Of a stretch of 64,000 nt of DNA, positions 1-9,901 are shown in pieces. Position 1 is the first letter of the stretch. Every line of letters starts with the position of its first letter. The position numbers and the translations under genes were made by a program. This DNA comes from Poronia punctata (taxonomy: Eukaryota; Ascomycota; Sordariomycetes; Xylariales; Xylariaceae), in assembly GCA_022579005.1 (NCBI GenBank), contig MU401627.1, positions 18,342 to 82,341 on the forward strand, read 5' to 3'. Under the pieces are notes generated by a model that ran no database searches, was not told the origin of the DNA, and worked only from the letters and a program-made list of their open reading frames with translations.

Positions 1-141
1 CTACTATAAAAAAAAAGGTCTTTTTATAAAGGGTTTTCCTTTACTTATTTAGTATAAAAAATCTTTATAATAAAAAGAATTTTTCTTTACGCGTTATATA
101 ATATAATTATATATTATAAGCTATATTGCTAAGTTTTAATA
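1..141 (+). repeat. Terminal fragment of inverted-repeat element (family IV), cut by window start
   Basis: This stretch matches 52499-52641 in the same orientation and the reverse complement of about 42791-42932. All three copies share CTACTATAAAAAA near one side and end in a CTAAG..TAAYA terminus, after which the sequences diverge completely. The outer end is therefore near position 141. The rest of this copy lies outside the window to the left. Differences between copies are mostly C-to-T or G-to-A, as expected from RIP. Confidence 0.75.
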
Positions 142-1316
142 ATTAAAAGTTTTATATGCTTGCTATTATTATTAAAGTTTAATAAACATAGCAATTTAAC
201 TATTATAGTAATAAAATTAAAAGTTATTTTAAGTTTTTTAAAAGATTTTTATAACTAGGATAAAAAGTAATAGCTAACAAAGTGAAAAATCTAGCTTAAT
301 AATAGCTAACGCTTAAGCTAATGAAAACTTATTACTGTATTTTTAAATAAAAAAATCAAGTTATAAATTTTAACGAAATAAATTTTAGTATTAATATTAT
401 TAAAAAAAAGCAGGACGTTTTTTAACTTTGTTTAAAGGAGGGCAAACTATTAAGACCTAGTCTTATAAATAATAAATCTATAGATTTATATTATATAATT
501 GCCTTTAAGTAGGTCTTTATTATATATAGACCGTTTTAAAATCATTTAACCTTATTTTAATAATTAGTTAATTATTTATATTTTATTATATAAACCTAAT
601 GCATTTATTAAGTTTAAATTAAAAATAAATATATATTTTTAAAAATAGTTATTACTTTTTAAACTTATATAGTTAATTATTTTTTAGGTTATATATTATA
701 TTTAAAAGTTATAAAATTTATAAATAAAGTTAAATAAAGCGTTTTAAAATTTATAATATATTATATTTTAAAATAAATAAATGAAAAACTTTATATATTA
801 AAAATTACACTTTTTAAAATTTTATATTATATATTTTAATTTAATTAAAATTATTAAGTTTTAATAATATTTAAAACTTATAAAATATTTAAAAAGTATA
901 TAAATATAATATTAAATATAATATTAAAGATAATATTAAATATAATATTAAAGATAATATTAAATATAATATTAAAGATAATATTAAATATAATATTAAA
1001 TATAATAAACTAGATAAAACTAATATAAAATAAATAATTATAACTTTATAATTTTAAAAATAAACTTTTTAAAACTATATTATTAAAAACCTTTATAATT
1101 ATTATTATTTAATAAGCAAAACTATTAAAATAATTAAACATTTATTTTAAACTATGTTTATATTTATTATTTTAAAAGTTTTTACAATATAAATTATAAA
1201 AATTATAAAACTAATAAAACCTTTTTTATATATATAATCTTTTTTATTTTTTTATATAGCTTTAATAGTTTAATTTTTCTTTTATTATCTTTTATAATAT
1301 TATTAATTTATATATA
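142..1316. other. AT-rich gene-free DNA
   Basis: This is very AT-rich, RIP-like DNA with no open frame worth calling. It contains the 12-bp minisatellite at 906-1001. A slightly less AT-rich patch at about 410-540 includes CpC and GpG steps. Copy A of family I later inserted at its right edge. I could not match the stretch to any other repeat in the window. Confidence 0.6.
906..1001. repeat. 12-bp minisatellite, 8 units
   Basis: Eight consecutive 12-mers are visible: ATAATATTAAAT or ATAATATTAAAG. The last base alternates T,G,T,G,T,G,T,T, giving a 24-bp higher-order period over the first six units. Units are otherwise identical, so the array is either young or homogenised. Confidence 0.95.
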
Positions 1317-1321
1317 TTTAT

Positions 1322-1710
1322 TGTTAGTCTAGCTAGGATAAATGTAATTATAACACGTTATTATTAATAGTATTATGTTAACTTAATTAATTAAAAAGGG
1401 AAAGGATATTAAAAAGACTTTTTTTAGCAAGTCTATATAGCTATAAAGGTTTGCAGTATAATGTGGACTTATTAGCAATATAGGAAGAACACGTACTTGC
1501 TATATATTTAATACGTAAAAAACGTGTACTTTTTATATACCGGTTATATATTATATACGTATAGTGCGTATATACCTTTTTAATAATGTAAGTTTAACGC
1601 AATTTAATACTAATATGTAAAAAACTAAATATTTATATTTATAAGATATTTAGGTTTTAATAGCTTTAATATAATTAATAAGGTTAAAAGTATTAAAAAG
1701 AATTTTAATA
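1322..1710 (-). repeat. Left LTR of family I copy A (389 bp)
   Basis: It aligns end to end with 7211-7598, 33796-34182 and 39681-40067, and inverted with 41352-41738. Differences seen are overwhelmingly transitions. Confidence 0.9.
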
Positions 1711-1852
1711 TTTGCTATTTTCTTGACTATATTTTTATTTTTTATGCTTTTATTTTTAACCTATAGGCAATTTACTATTGCTTTAATTTTTACTTTTATT
1801 TAATTTCTTATAATAAAGAATTTAAGTGCTTAGTTAAAAGTCTTTTTTATAA

Positions 1853-1978
1853 ATAAATTTGCAAGGTTATTTTTTTGTTAATTTAACGTACTTTTATAAT
1901 CTTTTTTAAAAAGATATAAATTTGCAAGGTTATTTTTTTGTTAATTTAACGTACTTTTATAATCTTTTTTTAAAAGAT
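1853..1978. repeat. 63-bp tandem duplication inside copy A
   Basis: Unit 1853-1915 is repeated at 1916-1978. The two units, each containing AAATTTGCAAGG, differ at only one position that I can find. The corresponding places in copies B (about 34325-34390) and C (about 41160-41225, inverted) hold a single unit. The duplication is therefore private to copy A and apparently arose after the RIP mutations. Confidence 0.9.
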
Positions 1979-4900
1979 TTTATAGCAATATTATATTAAT
2001 TATAAAGCGTTTTTTATATGTACTTTTAAGCTTTATAAGATATTAATAAAGCGACTTAAAATTAGTGCAAAGTACTAAAAGAATTAAAAGTAATTTAAGT
2101 ACTTTAAAAGTTAAGTATAAGGTAGTATATAAAGTAATAGTGCTATTAACTTTGTTAACTATATTATATAGTTTACTAGCAAAAACAAATTAAGTAATAT
2201 GCTTATATTTATTTAAGTTTTAGTAAATAATATTCCTAGTAATTTTATATTTGTTTTGCTTATAGTTTAAAATTAATTTAGTAGTAAAAATAATAATATA
2301 ACTAATTTAAAAGCTTAAGTTAGTATTATTACCAAATAATTTATTAATAAAAATAAATAGCTTTATTTTCATTAAGTTTAAAAGTATATAAGTTAATTTA
2401 TAGTGCTTATTTTTAATTTGCTAGTTAATATGCTTATTTAACGCTTAAATATTATTTTTATAAGTTTAATAACTTATATAGCTATTAATAAGTTAAATAT
2501 AGCTTTAAGTTAATATATATTATTAATATATATATTATATACTTTTTAGCTAATATATTATTAAAAAGTATTAACTAAAACAAAGTTAATTTTAGTTAAA
2601 TCTTTTGCTTAACTGTTTTATATAAAGATTACTTTGCTATTTTAAAAAGTAACCTTTATACTATTAAACTTAATTACTTATTTTTATTAAAAGATTGCCT
2701 TAGTTTTGCTTTAAATTTAAGTTTAATAAGTTTGCTTTTTTTAGCTAAAAACGCTAATATAGCAAATAATACAATATTATTTATGTTTATTATAATAATA
2801 CTAAATTCGTTATATTTGCTTTTTATAAACAATAAGCAAAGGTTATAAGTTAATATTATTATTTTAAGTTAATTTTAGTAGTATTTATAATAAGTTTAAA
2901 ACTAGTATAAATTTAATTTAGCTAAACTATAAAAAAAATAAAGTAATTAAACAATAGTACTTTTAAAGTATTTTTTTAAAGTTTAATAAGTAAACGTATA
3001 TATATAATATAAAAAAGGTATTTTTTAATTATATATATGCTTATATAATATTTTTTAGCTTATTATAAGCATTATAGTTTTAAATTAAAAATAGTGCTAG
3101 TATAAGTATAACTTGTTAACTTATTTATTAAATAATAAAAGCTTAATATAAAATAGTTTTTTTTATAGTTATTATAGCTTTAAATTACTAGTTACGATTT
3201 TTTATAAAGCTAAGTAGTTTTGTTTTTAATTTTGCATACTATATAAAACAAAAATAGCTTAATATTTAAGTGCATTTTAAAGTTAAAATAAATAAACTTA
3301 AATACTTTTATACTTAAAAAATTATTAATTTTTAAAGCGTTAAACTTTTTAAAAAGTAAACTAAAAGTAAAAATAATGCTTTTATTTTATAGCTTTAATA
3401 ATAATTAAGAATTTGCTTTTTTTTACATTTAAATACGTTTTTAGTATTATTATATACTTAAATTATACTATTAAAAAGTACTATAATATAATAACTATTG
3501 TTTTATTTCTTTTTAATTTTTTATAAAAGTAGCAAATAATTATTAAAGTAGTAAAAAGTTATAAGTTTTCTACTTTTGCTAAAAGTATATTTTAATTTAT
3601 ACTTGCTTTATAAGTAGTTTAGTTTATATTTGCTAAAAATTTATTTGCATATTAATATAGTTTTACTTAAGTATAATAAAGCTTTATTAGTTTATTAACT
3701 ATATTAATAATAACGTTTTTGCTTTTAATTGCTTAAACTTTAAAAAAACTATTTTATTTTTGCTTTTTTTGCTAAACAAAAACTTTACTTTATAAAAAAA
3801 AGTAAAAACAAAAAGTAAATTAAAGCTATTTTAAGTATTAAGCGTATATAATATGTTTACTTTTGCTTTTTTATTTTAAATAGCTTTAATATACTAAACA
3901 ATTTTAAATAATAGTAGTAAATTATAGTTAATTTATAAATAAATATTAAATATTAATAAAGTAAATATAAGTTTATTAGGTCTTATTGTATTATTAAAAG
4001 CTTTTATTGCTATTTATAAAATTAATTTATTATTGTTTTAATAGCTAATCCTTTTTTAATAATATAAAAAGCGTAGTATAAAAAGGCATATGCGTATTTA
4101 ATTTTATTAAGTGCTTAATATGCTTTAATAAGCATTTTTTTATATATAATTTTTATAATTTTAGTACTAGTTTAAAACTTTTTTAAAGCAAAGTTAGTAT
4201 TAAAGTTATATATTATATAGTTAAGCAGTTTTTAATAAACGTTAATTTAATACTAATAAAGTATATTTTATACTTTATATGCTTTTATTATTTAAATAAA
4301 AGTTATAGCTTAAAATAATATAGCTAAATTAATAACATAAAAAACTTGTTTTTTATTAATTTAAACTACGTTAATAATAACTTTATAGTTAATTATATTA
4401 TTGTTTTTTAAAGTAAATTTAAACTGTTTTAGCGCTAGGTTATATATTTAATAATAATAGCAAAAGTTTTAAATTATTTTTTAAAATAAAATAATTAACT
4501 TTATAACTTACTATAGTTAACATTTGCTTTAGTTTTACTGCTTTAAAGTATTTAAATTGTTTTTAAAGCTAATATAACTTAGTTTTAATAAAATATATAG
4601 TTATTTTATTAAAGTACATATTAAAAAACAAATATTTTTATTTATAAATAACTAGTATTATATTTTTATTGCTTTAAACAATAATATTTTTAGTATTATT
4701 AAAATAAACATTAATATAGTTAACGTTTTATAGCAAAAATAAAAAAAAAGTAAGCATATTTAAAATATAATATATAGTAGTTTTAAAAAGGTTTTATATT
4801 TAAATTATATTAATACTTTTAATAATATTGCTACTATTAAACTTAATATAAACTTTACTTAGTTTTTATATTATATTTACTTTTAAGTTTAAGCATAAAT

Positions 4901-7210
4901 ATATTTTTAATTACGCTTTTATAATTATTAAATAGTTAAATATACTAGTATTTTATAATTTGCTTTAGCATTTTATTTTATATAAACTTTTTAAAACAAA
5001 TTAGTTTGCTAGCATTTTAAGTTTAAATTGTTATATATTTTTGCTTATAACGTAATATATATAAGCAACGTTTATTAAAAACTAAATAGATTGTTTTGCT
5101 ATTTTATAATTAATTTTATTTTATTTTAAGTTTAAATTTAAAACGGTTTTAAAAATGCCTTTTAATTTTATTAAATACTAAAAAAAAGTTTTTAATATTT
5201 AGTTTATAGCTGTAAATTATTTTATAAGTGCTAAAAAATTAACGTTTTATTTTTTATTATTTTTTAATTAAATAATTAGTTAAAAAACATTTATTTTTTA
5301 TGTATAAAATACTTTTTTTGCTTTAATAGGTTTAATTTAAATTGAAAATAAAAACAATATAGTATTAAATTGTTTTTATTATAACTATAATTATTATACT
5401 TGCAATTTATATAAAACGCAATACTGCTTTTATTATTATTTACTACTTAAAAACATGCTTAAAAGTTAAAAAACAAACTTTTAAACATTAGCTTTTAGTA
5501 AATAAGTGCTATATTAAATTTAAATATACTTTTATATATATATATTATGTTTATTATTAAGTAAATTTTATTTTAATATGCAGCGCTAAGTGCTTACTAA
5601 GCTTTTATAATTTTATTAATTATAAAGTTAAAAGCTTTTATAAAGGTTTTATTTAAGTTTTGTTTATAAATATTTTAATATATAATTATAATTTAATTAA
5701 TAAAGTATTAAAACTAATTTATAATATTGTTAAAATATAAATTTAATTTAAAATATTTTTTCTTTTAACTTATTAAAGCTAATTTGCTAAATAAAATATT
5801 ACTTAGCGCAATTATTTAAAATTATTAAAAATATAGCTTAGTATTAGTTTTTTATTATTTTAATTTAATAGTATATATTAATAAAAATTTATACTTTATT
5901 ATATAATAAGTTATAAGGCTTGCTTATATAATTTTAGTTTTTTTACTATATTTTTATAAATATAGCAATTTGTTTAAAAGTAAAAAAGGTATTATTTATT
6001 AAATGTATTAAAAGTAAATTATAAAGCAAAATATAGTTAAATTTTTAAAAATTTAAGTATAAAGTTAAAATATTTTTATACTTAATAGCTAAAGTAAAAC
6101 TAGCTTGCTATTAAAGCATAACTAGCTTGCTAGTAAGTAGTAAATTTACTAGCTATAAAAGCTAAAAGATATATAAAGCATATATAGCTTAAATAGCTTA
6201 TAATACTTAAAAGGTTAAAAAAGGTTAAAAAGCAAGTTAAGTGCTTTAAAAAGCTTAAAAAGCTTAAGCTTTTTAGTAAGTTACTAGTACCTTTTAAATT
6301 GTTTATAATTTAAACGTATATTGTTATATAAACTTTTTATTATTAAGGTTAAATAAAAAAGTTATTTTAAGTGCTTTTCTTTTAAATAATAAAACTAAAA
6401 AAGGTACTAAGGTTTTTTAATAGTTATGTTACTAAAAATAATAGTAACTAAATAGTTACTTATAAAAGTTTAAAAGTTTGCTATAATATTAGTAGTAATA
6501 TATATTAAATTGTACGTACTAATATGTTAAAATTTTAACGTGTTTATTTTTTAAAGTGTTTTTAAACAGCTTATAAAAATCTTTTACTATTAAAAAAGTA
6601 TATGCAAATATTTAGTTATTTTAAATAAAACGTATATATTTAGCTTGTTTTTTATTATTGTTTTAAAGTTAATTCTTTTATTTTTTTAAAGTTTAAAAAT
6701 AATGTACTATTAAAAAAGGTATATAGCTATTTTAGTATTTTTAAATATTTTAGCTTAATTGAAGTTTATGTTGCAAGCGTTTTTAAAATAAAAGAAAAGC
6801 TATTAAAATTAGTAGGCTTTTTATTATAATTGGTTTTTTAAATTAGATTTAGAATAACTACTAAAGTTAAGATTTAATAATAATGCTATTATAAATTAAT
6901 GCTAATTAGTTTTTAAATTAGCTATAAGTTAATTAAAGTAGTAAAAATGTTTAATATTTTTTATTTTGTTATTAAATAACTTATAAAATACGTACTATAA
7001 TTCTATGTTAGCTTTTTTATATATTATAATTTTATTAAAAGGTTATTAAAGTAATTTAATTTAAATTTTCTATTTAGCACTTTATTTAAAGTAGTTTTTA
7101 AAAGTAATATAAAGCTAAAGCGACTTTAAGTTAAGTTAAAAGCAAGTATAATAATAATTTTTATTTTTAAACCTTGCTTTTTTATAGTTGCTAATTTAAC
7201 TACTAATTAG

Positions 7211-7598
7211 TATTAGTTTAGCTAAAATAAATATAATTATAATATATTACTATTAATAGTATTATATTAACTTAATTAATTAATTAATTAAAAAAGTTAA
7301 AAGGACTTTTTTTAGCAAGTTTATATAGCTATAAAAGTTTATAATATAATCTAGATTTATTAGTAATATAAAAAAAACACATACTTACTATATATTTAAT
7401 ATATAAAAAACGCGTACTTTTTATATACTAGTTATATATTATATATATACACTATATATATACTTTTTTAATAAAGTAAGTTTAACGCAATTTAAAACTA
7501 ATGCGTAAAAAACTAAATATTTATGTTTATAAAATATTTAAGTTTTAATAGCTTTAATATAGTTAATAAAGTTAAAGGTATTAAAAAGGATTCTAATA
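7211..7598 (-). repeat. Right LTR of family I copy A (388 bp)
   Basis: It starts TATTAGTTTAGC where the left LTR has TGTTAGTCTAGC. Both differences are RIP-type transitions. It ends CTAATA immediately before the TTTAT target duplication. Confidence 0.9.
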
Positions 7599-7603
7599 TT
7601 TAT

Positions 7604-8045
7604 TATAATTTTTTAACCTTATAAATAAATAAAACAAGTATAATTAAACTAAGCATAAAAAAAGAAAATTTTCAAGATATTATAGTGCTATACTAGAAAC
7701 CTTAGTTAGGCTTGTTTTATTTTGTGGGGGTGAATTAGATTGTGCCTACCTGTGTGGGTGAAGTAGCCTGCCCCCACCTTTGTTTATACATTGGCCGCTT
7801 TTAATTGGAAGACCGCTGTCCCAACCTTGTTCAAAGGAAAAAAAGAGTATCTAGCTCAAGAGCTCCACATGTCCAAAGAAACAAATTTCTCGGACCTCCC
7901 TCAACGCTTGTAAACGGCGTACCAGACCTGACAAACCTAGAGCGATTGTACCAGACGCAAATACAAAAAGAAGCGGGAGAAGAGAAAGGGAACTTGCAGG
8001 AGCGCACGCTGAATAAGGACAGAAACAAGGCAGAAGCAAGTCACG
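7604..8045. other. Transition from AT-rich block to gene island; GAR1 upstream region
   Basis: Composition changes within about 100 bp near 7700, from RIP-like AT-rich DNA to ordinary GC content. The 345 bp from there to the GAR1 start codon must hold its promoter and 5' untranslated region. An inverted pair, GTGGGGG (7724-7730) and CCCCCAC (7771-7777), lies about 270-320 bp upstream of the ATG and could bind C2H2 zinc-finger regulators. That is only a suggestion. I see no convincing TATA box at a fixed distance. Confidence 0.5.
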
Positions 8046-8937
8046 ATGTCGAGAGGAGCGCCGCGCGGACGCGGCTTTGGCGGTGGTCGTGGAGGAGGTG
8101 GTAGAGGAGGTGGTGAGTCCCCGAAATGATGCTCCCCCATTTTGCAACGATACACTGTCCTTATTTTCCAATGTTCAATGCGTTTTCTTCCAAGGGACTT
8201 TCCATCTTTCACGGTGTGGTCACGGCTCGTATAAGCAGCTACTTTCTTTAGCAGCGATTGACAAGGGGAAGAAAGACATTGACTATATGTAATTGGAAGA
8301 GGGACGCAATGGCTTGATAACGAAAAACTGGGACAGGGTAGGCTAACAGCTCCTAAACCTTTCAGGGCGAGGCGGCTTTGGACAGCGGGATTTTGGCCCC
8401 CCCGACACGATCCTCGAAATGGGTTCTTTCATGCACGCCTGCGAAGGCGAAATGGTTTGCAGTAGCGTGAGCGCCCAGAACAAGATCCCACAATTCAACG
8501 CCTCCATTTTCCTCGAGAACAAGACTTCTGTCGGCAAGGTCGACGAGATCCTTGGTCCCATTAACCAGGTCTACTTCACCATCAAACCGAGCGAAGGTAT
8601 CCAAGCTACGAGCTTCAAACCTGGCGACAAGTTTTACATCGGCTCCGAGAAGGTCCTACCGTTCGAGCGTTTCCTTCCCAAACCCAAGCCCCCGCCGGGC
8701 GCGCCAAAGGTCAAGAAGTCGAGTCGTGGCGGTAGTCGAGGTGGCAGGGGCGGCCGTGGGGGACCCATCCGTGGTGGCGGCCGTGGTGGCTTTGGTGGAG
8801 GCCGTGGCGGGCCACCGAGAGGCGGCCGTGGCGGCTTTGGAGGAAGTGGCTTCGGAGGCGGTCGCGGAGGGTCTCGTGGAGGCGGAGGCTTCGGTAGAGG
8901 GCGGGGAGGCGGTGGCTTCAGCAGGGGCGGACGATAA
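8046..8937 (+). CDS. GAR1: GAR1, H/ACA snoRNP subunit (2 exons, 212 aa)
   Basis: Exons are 8046-8112 and 8366-8937. Gar1 is a core protein of box H/ACA ribonucleoproteins, with Cbf5/dyskerin, Nop10 and Nhp2. These act in the nucleolus to guide pseudouridylation and processing of rRNA. The protein has three parts: an N-terminal Gly/Arg stretch (residues 1-30, starting [14 protein letters not shown]), the conserved six-stranded-barrel core (about 36-127, with [31 protein letters not shown] and [10 protein letters not shown]), and a C-terminal RGG tail (about 143-212). Length fits fungal Gar1 (about 200-210 aa). The start is set by the N-terminal RGG segment joining in frame across the intron; codon 23 is split (G|GG). 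It converges with the Slm-like gene. Antisense open frames over the GGN-rich exon are composition artefacts. Confidence 0.97.
8113..8365 (+). other. GAR1 intron (253 nt)
   Basis: The 5' site is GTGAGT at 8113. The branch point is GCTAAC with its CTAAC core at 8343-8347, and the 3' site is CAG ending at 8365. Removing the intron joins the N-terminal RGG segment to the conserved core in frame. At 253 nt it is longer than the three introns of the neighbouring gene (48-104 nt). Confidence 0.93.
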
Positions 8938-9901
8938 TGTCGCAGCTCGGTTCATGTCACCCCCGCCCTACCCTAAACCCCAATTTACCTTGTCCCTTTT
9001 CATCCCTTCATATATGGCTCACGCGGTACGGAAACGGCGTTCAGGATTTCATTTATCGTTTCTTCCCGCATGGCATCTGTCTGCGAGAGGAGACCTTTTC
9101 AACACAGGGAAATAAAATGCAGTTGGCCTTAAATAGACCTTTTACGGTCTATCTACTCCCTTTAACCCTACTGGTTGCGAGTAACTGTGTGGGTATCAAT
9201 AACAGACGGCGGATCCAGCGTAGGACGTGTCGAATATTACCAGCCAATATTAGTTGGTAGTTTTTGTCAGCAGCTCTAAGATTGGGAAAGTCGATGAAGT
9301 AGCTATTCTTCCCAAAAACCTTTGTATAGTCGGTGCTCCCGACGGGTGGCCTGCTTGCGGTCAATATCCCCTTTCAGGTTGAAGTATTGCTTTGTATTTC
9401 TAGCATATACATTTACATGTAGGCCCCAATACACCAGTTCCAGAGCTTTTTGGCTACTTCGGTTTTTGCCATTATTTTCATTGATCGCAGCCCTTGACAA
9501 ATAGGAGGCAGAGTTGCTAACCGACAAGTACCATCTAGCGCACCACCTCGCTATATTAGACGAATAAGTCCAAAGAAACTCTTGCAACCCCGTTTTGCCG
9601 CCTTCTGTGTAGCAAACTCTAGCAAAGGGAGAGGCAAACAACCCCAGAAAGGAACAAGCCGAACAACGGATGTAAAACAAATAAGATGGTATAATGCCTA
9701 GAGTATGGGGCGGTGAGGAGCAAGCACAGGGAGATTGAGGGAGACAAGACACAGTACAGAGAGAACCAAGAGAGCCGTAGATATACGAGTAGGATAGGCT
9801 TTGTTCCACGTGCCTGTTACGTCGCTATTCGTTGGGACAACCGTAGCGTCAAATCGACCGTGGTCGTTGCACGAGAGGGGTCTCATGAACAGTCTGCCTA
9901 A
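8938..9901. other. Convergent intergenic region (3' ends of both genes)
   Basis: About 960 bp of ordinary GC content separate the two stop codons. It should hold both 3' untranslated regions and terminators. An AATAAA at 9111-9116, 174 bp past the GAR1 stop, is the best polyadenylation candidate for GAR1. On the minus strand the sequence after the Slm-like stop carries pyrimidine- and T-rich stretches near 9670-9760 that could include its processing site. Open frames here, such as minus 9303-9809, have no recognisable domain and I do not call them. No tRNA- or snoRNA-like structure was recognised. Confidence 0.55.
9111..9116 (+). terminator. Candidate polyadenylation signal of GAR1
   Basis: AATAAA lies 174 bp after the GAR1 stop codon in an otherwise GC-balanced 3' region. 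Fungal signals are degenerate, so this is plausible rather than proven. Confidence 0.45.

Larger units (their letters stand above)
1322..7598 (-). mobile_element. LTR retrotransposon, family I copy A (complete, RIP-degraded)
   Basis: A 6277-bp element is bounded by direct LTRs (1322-1710 and 7211-7598). A 5-bp target duplication, TTTAT, lies at 1317-1321 and 7599-7603. The left LTR starts TGTTAGTC; both LTRs end TAATA, expected to derive from TAACA. The interior is shared with copy B (33796-40067) in the same orientation and with copy C in inverse orientation. No coding frame survives because stop codons occur throughout. Sense is inferred to be the minus strand from a purine-rich stretch next to the left LTR on that strand, the likely polypurine tract, and from A-richness of that strand. 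That inference is weak. Gypsy or copia membership cannot be decided. Confidence 0.9.

Noticed and set aside
8964..8981. Telomere-like CCCTA/CCCTAAACCCC motif
   Set aside because: One or two imperfect units in a 3' untranslated region; no array.
8552..9115. Alternative + and - frames over GAR1 exon 2 with Ala/Val/Glu- or Thr/Ala-rich translations
   Set aside because: They are other-frame readings of GGN-rich RGG codons; the Gar1 frame explains the sequence.
9303..9809. 168-aa frame on the minus strand between the two genes
   Set aside because: No recognisable domain, unusual composition, and a position where the 3' untranslated region of the Slm-like gene is expected.
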